NCBI GenBank assembly: GCA_012976225.1
Contig: JAAVVG010000002.1
Span: forward strand, 992,001 to 1,056,000
From: Golubevia sp. BC0850
Taxonomy: Eukaryota > Basidiomycota > Exobasidiomycetes > Golubeviales > Golubeviaceae
DNA length: 64,000 nucleotides
Direction: 5' to 3'
Shown here: piece by piece, positions 1 through 12,974 of the stretch
Layout: every line of letters begins with the position of its first letter
How positions within the stretch are numbered: position 1 is the stretch's first letter
The notes under the pieces: model-generated
What the model was told of the DNA's origin: nothing
What the model saw: the letters and a program-made list of their open reading frames with translations, nothing else
The model's database searches: none
Translations under genes and position numbers: made by a program

Positions 1-133
1 TGGTGAGAGAGAAGAAGGGAGAGGTTCATCTCGAAGATCTCACAACTTTTGAGCTTTGCCCAATCACGCCAACAAAAACAAATACATATTGCGGTCTCTA
101 AGTGATTATTCTATTCAGATAACAAAAGTAGAT

Positions 134-1367
134 CTAGAGCTTTGATATTTGTTGTTCAGGACCTCTCAGAATCGAAGCTTGAGTCATTGAAGCAATTAAA
201 GTAAGACTACCATCTTTTTCTTCCTTCCAACAATTAGCTGAACTATAAGTTCTCTCATCATTCCCAGCATAAGTTTTCATATCTCTCAAGAACCAAGAGT
301 CAGAGAGATCTAAATCATCTAGATGAAATCGGAGAGAAAAATCTAAAGAGGAGCAAGCTTTGGCATGATTTAGAAACCTATGAGAGAAAGTGAGTGGGAT
401 GAAAGCGATTGCACCATCTAAGATAAAGGTTAAGAGACTTGCATCAATAGCGTCGGATCTGTTTGGATCGGATCTTAAGGGAATTTTCTCTTGAGTTTTA
501 GAAGTTGGTTGGAGTGATTGCTTGACTTTGAACCAGTCATAGTTAACCTTTTGATGCATCTCTAAATCATCTTGAGTTGTTACTTTCTCATAGTTGATTC
601 CAAGAGCGTTTTGAAAACTGATACCTTCAGGTGTTGGTTTTGATTCTAAATAGGATCTAAAAGCTCCAAAGGTTTTCTTATCCTATAAAGAAGGAAGAAG
701 AATTTCGGGCTCAAGTGTCAGAGAGAAAAGTCTATAGCGGAAGAGAGTTAGAGTAGTTCTACTGAACTCACCGTATCAGCTTGAACTCTAGTCATCTCTC
801 CCTTCTTTACAAGGCTTTCAAGGTGTTCAGATATCTCTTGAAGCTTTGAATGATGAGTGACTTGATGAGAAGGTGGAGTAGAATACTTCAACATCGTGCT
901 CCCAGAAGAGACATAAAAATCCACTATGCAGGAAAGGCAAGATCTTTGCTTCCCATCAAAATCTTGGGATAAGAGAACTAAACGAGTTATGAAGGTTCTG
1001 GTTTGTCTTAGGGATGTAATCCTAATCTTGACCGGTCTATCTGAAGCTGTGGGACCAAGATAATTTCCTTGAATCGAGTAGATTCTGTGTTTAGAGTCTG
1101 GAGGTAATGAGAGATGAGCAGCTCTGATTTTTGGGTTTGAAGGAAGTGAAAAAGAGTTTCAAGGGATAAGTACTTGGACATATGACCCCTTGTGCAGGTT
1201 CAAAGATTCTGTGTTAAGAAAACTCACTGACAAGCCCAACTTATAGCACACCCTCCATAAGCAATTGGCAAAGCATTTCCCATTTGAAGTGGATTCTCTA
1301 GCGTCTGAAAAGTGCTCTCATCTATTCTTTTCAAGGCAAGAAGTTCCTTAAATGTCGGAAATTCCAT
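134..1367 (-). CDS. TES1: peroxisomal acyl-CoA thioesterase (TesB/ACOT8 family)
   Basis: Hydrolyses acyl-CoA to free fatty acid and CoA, probably in the peroxisome matrix. Three exons join in frame: 1367-1228, 1123-772 and 682-134 (346 aa), with GTGAGT donors. The N-terminal hot-dog half has AYGGCAISWAC and YSIQGNYLGP (residues about 30-80). The C-terminal half carries all three residues expected of the TesB/ACOT8 triad: Asp in FILDGA (253), Ser in LDFSLRFH (280) and Gln in ASMTQASILR (332). The protein ends in SKL, a canonical type 1 peroxisome targeting signal, as in human ACOT8. The length fits the family. The start is the first ATG in frame before the hot-dog core. Pex8, which serves PTS1/PTS2 import, lies 9 kb away, but I infer no functional linkage from that. 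Family assignment is secure; one-to-one orthology with yeast Tes1 is inferred. Confidence 0.88.
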
Positions 1368-2652
1368 CGCGCCTGTGGTGAATGTGCTTAAGAGATGGAT
1401 TAGATTTTAAAACGTCTTATCTCTTTGGAAGAGTTTGCAGGAGAGATGTGACCCGCTTTTGACGTACCGATTGAGAGGTTGTGAGTTAAGTTAAGTTAGA
1501 TGGAGATATATGAAAGCTTTTAGAATTGAGGAAAGGAAAACTCGAGAGATAAGAGAATTCCCAATGCTCGTTGGTTTTTTTCAATCTCAGCTCGCGCTTC
1601 CGGAAGCGTTTACTTCCACTCCCGAGAACGATACAAAAGGTTGACAAAATCAAAGGTTCCAACTTTCAAGCATAGAACTTGTTGATTTGATGATTTCAGC
1701 ATTAAATCACGATGAGCCAACATGAACAGAAGATGGTGGCTCGTGGCTGCGTTGGGCCCCCACCCCTTTTTTCACCACTTCAACTCGTGTTCTTCATCCT
1801 TCTGCAAAACTTTCCCAGGCCTTGAAAGACATGAGACTATTTTTAAAGTTTCCTTCTGAAATGGTTGATTTTCCGAGTGCAAGTAGAGAGTGTTTTAGAG
1901 TTGCAGACCCGTTCTACGAGTACAGGACACAGGTACTGTGAGATTTGAGGGCTTGAGCAACATCGCGATGAGTGGATTGGAGTTCGAGATGTATTAGTCA
2001 GAGGAAGAATTGGAAAAGCACCCAAAAAAAGATCAATAGGTGAACATGTAAATGAGGTTGGTCACTCAAGTTCTAACGTTCTATCCAATCAGTCCTGCAA
2101 AGTCGTGACCTCTTCCTCGACAAGTCTACCATCGTGCAGTTCCAATTCCAATTGGACCTTGATTGAATCGAATGTTTGTCATCAACAAGGCTACACGATA
2201 CAGTTGGCTCAAATAGGTTGCTCTTCTGGATAACCTCATGATTCAGGGGGTTGACGTTTCTCCGACACGTCCCTCCTTTGCCAGCTTTGCTTCTGTGCTT
2301 GAAGAATTCGCTACGTTCAGTGATTTTCTCGAAACAAAACAATCTTCTCCGGTAGTAGGGGGATGGAGGATTGGAATATTCTCAGCCACTGGGAGGAGAT
2401 CAGCGGCGTTTGTTTGGGAAGGGTCTTGTCATCTTTGACTTTCCTCCTCCATCTCAAACCTCCTCAAATTTCACAGCTCTCTACTAAGATTATTTACTTA
2501 TCTTCTGTTGCCTCTATATTCGATCCTTATTACTTTGATACAACTCAAGAGCATCGCACACCCCTTTAATCTTTGACTTCCAAATGGACCATTAGCAAGA
2601 GCCAGCCACATCTAATTTCAAATCGCATCCCATCCCATCCCATCATCTGAAG
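1368..2652. other. intergenic region, divergent promoters
   Basis: Spacer between the thioesterase start (reads left) and the RhoGEF start (reads right). It should hold both promoters and 5' leaders. Short open frames occur on both strands, but none resembles a known family or has supporting splice structure. I see no clear TATA box, repeat or RNA gene. Confidence 0.5.
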
Positions 2653-5600
2653 ATGGTCCAAGCAGTTTCATCGTCTTCAGATCCCAACTCGAATCCAAAT
2701 TCAACTCTCAGTCTCTCGCAAGAAAGGAATCCAAAATCAAGGACAGGTCGAAGAGAGAGGGATCCAATCTCTTCAACTTCCAGCTCAAGTAATTCAACTG
2801 ATACAGATTCAAACATCTCAATTTCAACTTTGATTCCAAGTTCTACTACTTTCCCTGAATTGATTTCTTCGACTTCACCTACTACTTTTCAAGAGGAGGA
2901 GGAGGTGAATGATTTAGATCCAGATCATCTGCAAGCAGCTTCAGCTTCCCTCGAGAGGAAAGACTCATCTGATTATTACTCTCCTTCAATGGAACTTGAA
3001 GAACCGAATTATAAAATTCTAAATCCTTTAGATAACACATCCAAAGAACAAGTAGGATTAGATAGATCCTCATCCTTAGGTTCAGATTCTTTAACATATT
3101 CTTCCTCAATTCACGCTTCCACTTCTGATTCTATCACTTCACATTCACATTCAAATTCCAACTCGAGTGATTTCCCACCTTCTAGAATCCAACGTAATTC
3201 ATCTACCAAAAGCAGAAGGAATGGAGTCGGTGGTTTAGATCGAATCAATTCTCTAAAAAGATCAGCAGTTAAACAGAACCCTACTTCATCTTCATCTGGT
3301 TCTAGTAGTTCTACTTCTAATCATTCACATTCTGGTCATAATCATGGTGTTAAGTCGAAGAAACTGGCAAGTGCAAATGGGAATGAAACTGATGTAACGG
3401 GAACTGATAGCTCGTTGGCTAGAAGTTCATCTTGGGCTACCAATTCTACAAGTCCAACTTCTCCTGATGATTATCAACAAGTTGTTAATATCCCAGTGGG
3501 TGGAGAGAAACTTTCTAGAAGCGCTCTGGAAACTATGATGGCTAGAGATAGGAAGGAGGAGGAGGAACAGGAGATAGTTGGGACTAGACCAGAGTCGGTT
3601 GAATCAGTCTGGGGAGATTCTCTTTCAGTTGAGTGAGTATTGAGTAATTGAGAATCTTGCTTCCAGAAGCGAGAGGGTCGGGAAAGTTGAGAGATAGGAA
3701 AGCTGGGGAGATGGTCAGCGACCTTCCAGAGGAGGTCCGAGGTCCGAGGACCAGTCAAGTCTCTTCTTTTTAGAACCAAGGCAAGCTCAGAAACTCGATC
3801 TGATGTGACGGCTTCACAGGAGTTTCTGACCTCATCTCTCGTATCGCGGTCGAGTCAACTAATCGCTTCGATTCTGACCAAATTTTGCCCTCTCTTCTCT
3901 TCCTGCAACAGCGACCCGTCTGAGAGCTTTCCTACGCAATCTCAAATTCCTCCTCAACCTTCAGAACTCAAGAGCACTCCGATGACGCCTCCTAGAGGGC
4001 AGTCTCTCCTAGAAGGAGATCAAGAAGCGAGCCCCTCGATACCTTTCACCTCCAGAATCAGTTACGAAGATCCTCCTCCTCCGATCAGAAGAAGCTCAAG
4101 GATAGCGGAAGATTTTAACAATTCTCAAGTATCTCCTTCAGGTCAAACCAATCCTTTAGGTAGAACTTCAAGGTCTAGCTCTTTGATTGGCTCTAATTCT
4201 TTGACAATGACATCCCCTTCCACTAGCCTCAAGACTCTACCTCCAACTCCATTGATACCACCATCTAGCTCCTCTAATGCATCTTTAATTTTAATTCCAA
4301 ACCGGAACAAGCCACTCCCACAACCGAGCGAAGACCCCTCTCCTCCTTTCCTTACTCCTCCAGATAGCGCAAGTGTCAGTGCTTCTAGCAGCGTCAACCA
4401 CAGCAGAGAAACGCTTTCTGCTTTCGCCAATTCAAATGGTAACGGGGGAGTCGGAGGCTATCGAGGCCAGGCAGCTCCATCTGTCAGCGTCTCTCCAGCA
4501 GCTAGACAAGAAGAGCTCGACGGAGGAGGCTGGCCATCACCGACTTCTAACTTATCCGAAGCTTCACCCCAATCTGGTTCTGGATTCAAATCTGCTATGT
4601 CTAGATCCGGCAAGGCTTTCAAGAACTCCTTCATGTGGAATGGAGGAGGAGTAGCTAATCAATCTGGAGGTGGCGGTCTTTCTGCAGGTGTTCCACTCAG
4701 ATCCCCTTCTGCTAGCATGACTTCTTCAACTTGGTCAAATCATTCTTCTAGAGCTCCAACTCCTGATCCAAATCAGAGTGGATCGACCAGTGATCTTGCA
4801 AGTCTGGATGAAAGTGGAGCTAGAATCAGTTATGGAGTCGCAAAAGGGAGTCTCACCCCATCTTTGGATGAAGGTAATACTTCAGCTCAAACTCAACTTC
4901 CTCCAAGATCTCATTCTCCCTTTGGTTTCTTTAGACCTCACAGCAGAACTCAGAATCGTCCGGCTGGAGGACTTGGACTTCAGAAACTCACTAGCAAGGG
5001 GAAAGAATCTACTTCTGTAGAACTCAACTCAACTGGATCTTTCAGCAGGAAACAGAAGTTCGGGAAGGAGAAGTTACCTGCTGGGACCAGTACCGGACGC
5101 ACCTCTGGTCAATCCTCTCGACCCTCAAGGAACTTTGGACTCACTTCTCTGTCACCTCCTAGACCCAACTTGGCCACTCAAAACTCGGATAGCTCCACCA
5201 ATACAGCCAACACTACCACTACTGATTCTTCGTCGGTCGCAGAGAGCGGAGGAAGTGGAGGAAGCGGACGAAGCGGACCTTCTTCAGCTTGGAATCGATG
5301 GAACTCCTCCACTGTCAGAGAGAGGGGAAAGAAAGCCTCTCACAGGTTGAGTATGAGCTTGCTGGAAGCTGCTTCTACTCCTCTGATGTCTCCGAATACC
5401 AAAGCCATGGGTTTTCCATCTGCTTCACCGCGAAAATCCGATGCGACTTCTCTGGTTTCTCCAGAGTCCCAAGCTTCCCAAGCCTCAAGCGGAGCTGCTC
5501 CTTCTAGACCTGCTTTGAGAAGGCACAGGTCCAAGTCTGTCGATCATGTACAAAAGGTTTACGCTGGGAACAGAGCTCAAGAAGAGGTAGAGCCCGTCGC

Positions 5601-8600
5601 TTTGGCTGCTGGAGAACAATGTCAACAAGCTAGAGCCAACTCGATAGGCAAGAACAACAGAAAATCGCAACTCCTTCTAGCCGGATCTGATCAACTTGGT
5701 TCAACTTCGAAGTCTCGAAACAGCAGTGGAAAGTCTAGTATCTACACTGGTAGAGTTGGTCTGGATCTGGGTCAAGCTGAAATCGATGCGAGGGAGGAAG
5801 CAAAGGAGGTGAGGGCGGTGACGAAGGACAGTGAATACTACAGTTCGTTAGCTGCTTCAGCTTCAGCTTCAACTTCGGTACAAGGCTGGACCAAGAAATT
5901 ACGATCAAATGGAATGCCTTCGCTAGCAAGACCGGAGAGTCGACTAGGCAGAGAGACTAGCACCAGCTCTGCCGCTCCTTCAGCAGACTCTGGCAATCAC
6001 AGTACGAAAGCCGCCTTCTCTAGGATGACCAGCTCTTTCAGAAGTCGAAGGACTTCTTCTTACGGAGGAAGTAAGATTGCCGATCTCGAAGTCTCGCTAC
6101 GAGCGCATCGAACAAGCGTCTCCAGTGTCTCAGCAGCTTCAGTTGCTTCCGCCCTTTCCTCAGCAAAGTCGATACATCAACCTCACTCTCCTGGAATGGA
6201 AAATCTGGCTGCTGCTGCTCAGCTTTCTTCAGATCTTCTGGCTCTCTACGATCAAGAGGACGGAGTGGAAACGGGTGAAGAAGCAGCAAGAGATGCCACA
6301 GTCGCCAAAGCTGTCGATGGACTAGGATTGCTACCGGAAGAAGGAACTGTGAGAGTTCCAGCTCCTGCTACTTCAAGACCACTTTCCGTCACTAGAAGCA
6401 CTCATTCTAGAAGAGCTTCTCTCGGAAGGACCTTATCCTCTCTCTTCGACCCGGCTCAGTCAGAAGTGAAGCCTGCGGCTGCTCCTTCCCTGAGACACAG
6501 CACTTCCAAGGATCTGAAAGATCACAGGTTCACTAGCGCTGCTTCCGATGTCTCTCCTTCAACACCTTCAAGACCTAGAACTTCACTGGGTTTCATTCGA
6601 AACATGGGAAGAAGATCTTCTATCAGTAGCAACAAAGGGGACACCGAGGTAGTGAAAACAGCATTCACCCCGCCTCCTGTGCCTTCGACTACTCAACGAT
6701 CTAGACTTCCAGTTCGTAAAGGCATTCCTCGTAAAGAAGTGGGGGATTCAGCAAAAGCTACCCCGCCTCGAGCCTCTCCAACTGGATCTCGAACGAGGAC
6801 TACTTCTTCTCCTTTACTGAGCAAACCAAAATCAAGTTCACCCGTTCCCAAAGTCGCTGATCAAACAAAGAAGCCTCTCACAAGAACAGCTGTCGCTCCT
6901 ACTCTCACTCCTAATTCTCAACGCGTTCAAGCAAGAGGATCAGCTCCTCCTTTGGCTTCGCCTCAAAGACCACCTCCTTCTTCTTACCGGGCTCAAGCCA
7001 GGACAGGAGCTGGAGGCATCAACACTCCGACTCCTACCTTTGTGTCGAAACAAAGCAAGGACTCTACTTCCTCTTCAAAGCTCTCCAATTCATCATCTTC
7101 AACTAATCTCATCTCTTCGTCCAAAGGCAGAGTAGCGTCCAGACGACCTGTTCCTTCGGCCTCATCGAATCCAGAACTGCTATCATCACGTCCTTCCAAG
7201 ATCAGATCCAAGTCTACTCCAAGCAGCCTCGCAAATCTCAGCTCTGCGATCTCGGACACGGAGGGAGATCCACTTCCGCCTCCTCGAAGCTCTTCAAGGC
7301 AGGGTATGAGAAGTACTGTGAGCAGCGATGAGCTCTCTTCCTCTTCTCGTATTCCAGTTCGAACACAAAAGAAGGCGAGCGGAGGCAGTTGGAGCGTGGC
7401 TTCAGCAATTGGAGCAGCCGGAGGAAGGCGACGTACTCGCTCCACTCATCGACCCTCTCTCACTCTAGACACTTCTGTCACTTCAACTCTTCCGGAGAGA
7501 CCTTCAACAGCTCAAGGGATGAATCGAGTCAACAGTCTAGGTGAAAGCAACTCGGCCGTCAAACCACAAAGGAAGCTTAGCCAACAGGCTCTCAGCATCG
7601 TCGATGATGTTGAATTCTTACAAGCTCTGGAGCAAGTTCGAACTCTCCACAAGGAGCAGATGGCTCAACAGGAAGCTGAAGCTTCCAAGATACAAAGAAT
7701 GGCAAAGCTCGGAATGGCTCCAGGAAACAAGAAAGGCTATCATCATCCTGCTGGAAACCAAAGAGGAAGATCTAGAGAGCCCACTCTCGACCAAGAAGAG
7801 TCTTCGACCAATTCTGGGAACGCTGTGATCTCTTCGAATGGCTCGATCCAGCCAAAGAAGAGCTGCCTTGCTAGAACTGCTTCTGCAGATGCGAGGCTGG
7901 GTGGGAAGAGTCGAAACGAAATTCGAGCTGAACTTATGGGATCTCCTCAATCCAATGCGGTTCCTAGAGACAGTCTTCTCGCTGGAGATAGCACTCCATC
8001 AGCTAAAGCTGCTGCTTTGACTCTCAGAGAAGGTCTCAGAGAAGAGATGGGTCAAGCGGCTGGGAATGATGACGACTGGAAGAAAGAAGTCAAGTCTTTG
8101 GTGAGTAATTTTAACAGCCATGCCGATAGCATTCAGGTCGCTAACCACAAACATTTATTCTTTCATTCCCTTTAGTTCGTCATTCGCGAACTCGTTCAGA
8201 CGGAATTGAGCTACCAAAGACACCTTGAAAGTCTTCTGGCGGTGAGTCTGGTGATACTCTCTCTGTGTCCATTTCCTTTTCGTTGCTCCAATCTGACTCT
8301 CTGTTCCCCTTTTCTCTCTTCTCTTATTTCTCATCAGGCAATTCGAATCGCCTCAGCTCCACCCTCTACCCACGCCTCTCCGTCCAATCCTCGAAGAAAG
8401 TCGGGCTCCGGACTGAGTGCCCTCACCTCAGCAAGTCCCTCCAAGCAGAGCCCCACTTCTGTCACCACAAGTGTCCATCTCAGGATCCTCCGAAATCTGC
8501 TGCCGCAACTCATCGCTCTTAGTCGCAGTCTGAGCTCTAGAATCGACGAGAACCCTACTGCCCAAGGTGTCGGGACAGCCTTCCGTTTAGTATCTGCCCA

Positions 8601-9423
8601 ACTGGAAGCGAGCTTCGTAGCCTGGAGCTCTCAGTTCGACTCGATTATGGCTGGTCTCAGACTTTCCGAAGGAGGGAAAGGAAGGTCGAAGGATCGACTC
8701 GGTCTCATTCCTATCTGGCCAGCTGCTGGTTCAGAAGGTGTCGAGGTCGAACCTGCAACGTCCGTCACTCAACGCAGCACCATAGACGCCTTGTCTCTCA
8801 CTCGTCCAAGTAGTCCAACTCAAGAAGCTCCTCCTTCTAGCGCCACCAATCATCGAACCTGGGCCGGTAGACGTCGTAGCTCAGTCTCTAACGCTGATCA
8901 ATTCCACCAAATCGACTCTGTAATACCCACCGAATCTCCTGTCAGCGCCAAGGAAAGCCCAGCCGAGGCAGAGAAACAGGCCTCCAAGTCATCAATTCCA
9001 TCTAGATCAACTTCGCCCTGGGGATGGAATGGTTCTTCGTCGCAGCCTTCCAGCATCGGCAAGAAGTCTGGAACCGCTTACAAGTCCACCAATGCCTCTA
9101 GAAGCAAGTCCTACAATCAGTCGCTATCAAATTCTCCCGAAGATACCAAAGGCCCCCTTCCTCCTCCTGCCAGCGTCCCCAATTTCTCGCCTTTCGATAT
9201 TGTAATCATGCCAACGCAAAGAGTTCCTCGCTACGTTCTCCTCCTCCGCGATCTCGCACGAAACACTCCAGAACAATCTGTCTCCAGTGCTAGAGTTCAG
9301 CAAGCCTTGGATCAAGTTTCAAGAATAGCTCTACTCTGCGATTCCGCTTCGAAAATGGTGGATCCGATTCCTCCACCCAAAAGTCTCAGTCGACCGACGA
9401 CTCCTGGTAGACTCTGGGCTTGA
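2653..9423 (+). CDS. large Rho guanine-nucleotide exchange factor (DH domain)
   Basis: Predicted activator of Rho/Rac/Cdc42 GTPases. Four exons join in frame: 2653-3632, 3774-8100, 8176-8241 and 8338-9423 (2152 aa). Residues 1 to about 1750 are Ser/Pro/Arg-rich and apparently disordered, with many possible kinase sites. The DH domain begins at residue 1770, in the tiny third exon, with VIRELVQTELSYQ, the classic first conserved region. Helices follow (RILRNLLPQLIALS). The diagnostic third region MPTQRVPRYVLLLRDL sits near residue 2080. Between them is a Ser-rich insert of roughly 165 residues (about 1905-2071). The protein stops soon after the DH domain, with no recognisable PH or BAR domain. 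Exon 1 to exon 2 joins at a pyrimidine-tract acceptor ending at 3773. It could alternatively be two genes, but phase fits only this join. Family certain, exact substrate unknown. Confidence 0.82.
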
Positions 9424-10088
9424 TCCAATCTCTTCTATTTATTCCCATTTATTCAATTAAACTTCAACCCCTCCATGATTTTCGCATGCATTTTCCTACC
9501 GCTTGATTTATCTTCATTTGTTCTGTGCTTTCCTCGCCCCTTCTCTTTCACTCTTTCTCTGCCAATCCCATTGTAGCATTCCTGCTTCGACATTTTTCTT
9601 GCTTGCTGTAATATTATCTCATTTGAGACGGAAGTTTCGAAAAGTAAACTCGACAACCTGTTAACGGTCAAAGCACTCGGCGAAGCTCTCGCAGAGGAAC
9701 AAAAGACAGCACTCAGATCTCATATCTCATTTCAGACACCTCTCTGTAGGGGAAGAATCAGATTAAGACGAACTCTGAAAGTGAAGAAGTCCATTGAGAG
9801 CCGAGTCAACTCACGAGCTTGTTTCTCTGTTCAGTCTGTTGGCCATAAACCTTTCCAATCTTCTAATCTTTTAACCTCAGCTGTTCCGGAAATAATCTCC
9901 AACACTAATTGGATAGATCTGAGGTAATAGTAAATTTGGAGGTAGATCTCAGTCTTCGAGAGCTCGAGGAGAATCGATAGGTTGTCTTGTTGACATTTCG
10001 ATTTCAAAGTGCCTTCGAAACTATACAGAGCGAAACATCGAACGATCAGCACCTACTCTGATAATGTAAACACAGGAAAACGTCGAGT
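9424..10088. other. intergenic region between convergent genes
   Basis: Holds the 3' ends of the RhoGEF and Pex8-like genes, which converge here. The first 200 bp are T-rich, as expected for a 3' UTR. I see no further gene, repeat or structured RNA. Confidence 0.5.
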
Positions 10089-12974
10089 TCACACCCCAAA
10101 GCCCTCTCTATTCGCCAACCACCACCTTGTCCCTTCCTCCCGCGTGCTAGCATCCAAACCTCCCAGACCTTCCCAACATTTCTCACAAAGTCTCATTCTC
10201 TCCGTACTACCTTTCCTTTCACTTGTGATGTATTCCTTGATCTTCTTTAGCGCCGAAGGAAGAAGAACCAGGTTGACATTTGGCAATTGGCCTATGTAAA
10301 GAAGTTGCAAAGCTGTATGCCTACTTAAAGTTGAGGTTTGAGTAGAAGAAGAAGGTGAGAGTTGAGCTTCTTCAGTCTTGGGATTTGAAGAAATCGGAGA
10401 AAGTGATGATTGTTGAAGTGAGGAAGTGAAACTTTCACTATCTTCTTCTGATTCCGGTTCGTAATCTGTTGAGCTTGAGTCTTCCTTGGCAACGATTGAA
10501 GAAGAAGAAGAAGTGATACCTAAAGCTTCGAATTTAGCTTTCGTTATTTCTTCTTCTAACCTTTTCAAGATCCACCAAGTAATGGCATCGGATCGTTCGG
10601 ACACGGCAGAAGTTGCGGTAGTGAAAGCATGCCCCTGTTGCTCTACCGTCATTCTACCAGGATAGCTCTGATAGAAAAGAGGAGAAAGAGGCAAATGTGA
10701 TCAGCACCGAGCTCTGAACTCTCGCTGACCTCCCATCGAAGACTCACCTCTAACAACAGCTGAATGTAAAACGGGGAGAATTCAGTGACGCAGCCCTTGT
10801 CGTTTGAGTAAATAGCCAGGACCACAGAGTGAGCAGACTCGAAGGGTTGAGGGTTCGAGTCATCTCTCAAATACCTGAAAGCAGTAGTTGTAAAGGTGGA
10901 ATGAGAGCGTGAGCCCAAGTCTCGCGTCGGCTCGACGAAACGGCATGAGAAACAATGACTCACCTTTCACAAAGTGGAAGAATCAGTTCTTTGATGATTT
11001 CATCTGACAGGACGACGGTTAATTGTTCCACCAGATCCAAAAAGTAAGTAATCCCATCACCGTCCATTCCGAGGTTTGGATTCTTCTTTAGATCTACCTG
11101 ATCGGCATCCCCAGTCCTGTCGGAATGTCTGAAAGCCAGTTCTTCGACTACTTGCGTACATCTCAACTCGTCCCTACCTAAGATATCTAGAGAGGAATAG
11201 AAAACTTTTCGATACGTGTCAAACCCAGCTGGACCTCCCATAGGCGAAATTCCAAAACTAGAAGTGACCCAGAACATTGAAGAATAGATCTTCAAGACTT
11301 GAGAGATCATTTCAAGATATTCTAGTGAAAGGTTTGAAGTTGTCTTGACGTTCCATTTAGTCTGAAGTTCTGTTTCAGAAGATGAAAGCTGCGTTGAAAT
11401 TGAAGAAATCGGTAGAGATAACGTTGGACTCGGACACATGTCGACGATAGCTTCTGTTAATGAATCAAAAATCATAGTTTGAGAGAATAAGAACGCTTTG
11501 AAGATTCTCCAAAGAGAAGTCGTAACAGCTTTGGTATCGTTTAGATTTGAAAGTTGAGATTCTTTGGTACCATTTAATTTTGATGATTTCCAACTACTCT
11601 CCCATTCTTTTGATAAAGTCAACATCCTGGCTAAAAATTGAGATGAGGATTCAAGGGAATCTGAGTTCTCTTGAAGTAAGATGGAGAGCTCTTGAGGTGT
11701 TGAATTCCTGGCTGCTCTACCTATTCCATCAGCGAGGATTCTGCTGACTGGTCCCAGATTAGAGAACAATTCGTGCCCTAACAATAGTTCTGATCTGACA
11801 GCAGTTTCGGATTTCTCGAGGCATTCAATCAATCCTTCTGAATTCGAGTTGAAGTCGTGTGAAAGCCTCAAGAGGAGGTTGGAGCTGGAGAACATGTTGA
11901 GTAGAGAGTCCGAGTAGACTTGAATTAAACAAAGTGAGGGAAGTACCTCTTGCTTTGAGGAGGTGATGAAAGGTAAGACCAAGGAAGAAAGGTAGATCGG
12001 AGTGAGGGAGGTAGATCGAGCTCCTGGGGTTGGGTTGGAGGAAGATGATCAGCTCCTCTTTTCCTCCAGCTTCTGCTCTTCGAGCCGCCTACAACCTATA
12101 TATTACCACAAAGTCTCATGCACTACTCACTCTCTTCTCTCATCTCTCCCTTCTCACTCCCGGAGCTTTCCTCTCCGGCTGCACCATTCTTCAACGTCAT
12201 CTTCTTGAACTCCCTCTCCCACTCATCTCCATCTTCACTCTTGAGCTCTTCACCTTTGTAAATTGCATGAATCATTTCCAGACACTCAGCAAATGCGACT
12301 AGCCACTCATCTTCGATCAACCTGACTTGATACTTGACGTTGAGACCTAATCCATTGTTCTTCTTCCTAGTTGCTCTGACTGATTGCAAACCTTGAAGGA
12401 GACCTGTCAGTATGGACAATTTAGAGATTAGAAGGAAGTCTGAGGAAGTAGAACCTATTGAAGAAGTGATTTGATTCAACCAGAAGGTCAGGTTCCTACG
12501 AGTTGTCCAATTGGTGGAACCATTTCTGGAAGAGATGATTAGATCGACTCTCTTTGTGACTGAATAAGCTACGCAGTTGGTGATTTCCTTTGACCTTTGA
12601 AGTAGATCGATTGGAGGAGGAGGAGTAGTGGTGGTGGTGGAAGAAGTTGAAGTGGAGTTAGAAGTTGAAGGTTGAGGTAAAGGTAAATTCCAGAGGCCTT
12701 GTGAAGTTGAGATAGCTGTAGTGAGGTGAGCTATATGTTGAGAGTCTAGATGAGATAAGAAGTGAGAAATTGAACCATAAAGAGTATCTGGGCTTAAGAG
12801 AGAAAGATGAGATTGAGGGAGAGATGAGGAGGAACAGGAAGGAGTAGCAGAGTTGGCTGAAGAGACAGTGGCTTGAAGTAAAGAAGTGAAAGATAGATAT
12901 GTTGAATCCGCTTGAATGAATGGATTCACTTTCTCTGTCTTTTGACTTGAAGAAGAGGAGGAAGAGAAAAACAT
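10089..12974 (-). CDS. PEX8: peroxisome biogenesis protein Pex8-like
   Basis: Pex8 is a fungal peroxin on the inner face of the peroxisomal membrane that links the docking and RING complexes of the matrix import machinery. Four exons join in frame: 12974-12131, 12023-10964, 10874-10748 and 10667-10089 (869 aa). The match is by pattern: an N-terminal region with ILTGLLQGLQS, then NLGPVSRILADGI, SLWRIFKAFLFSQ, and a late block PFESAHSVVLAIYS followed by FYIQLLLESYPGRMT. These resemble, in order, conserved stretches I recall from filamentous-fungal Pex8. There are Ser- and Thr-rich low-complexity tracts near residues 1-125 and in the acidic C-terminal region. The C-terminus is FGV, so the PTS1 tripeptide seen in yeast Pex8 is absent. 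The first junction could use a slightly earlier donor in the same phase. Another peroxin-like helical-repeat protein cannot be excluded. Confidence 0.65.

Noticed and set aside
1843-2342. Minus-strand open frames of 60-89 codons upstream of the RhoGEF gene
   Set aside because: No motif, no splice continuation and atypical composition; they lie in a probable promoter region.
4143-7950. Several antisense and shifted open frames within the large RhoGEF exon
   Set aside because: They shadow a 4.3-kb Ser/Leu-rich exon whose composition leaves other frames open; none has a family signature.
10845-10862. GGTTCGAGTC-like tRNA T-arm sequence
   Set aside because: It lies in the Pex8-like coding region, and no acceptor stem, D-arm or anticodon arm can be built around it.
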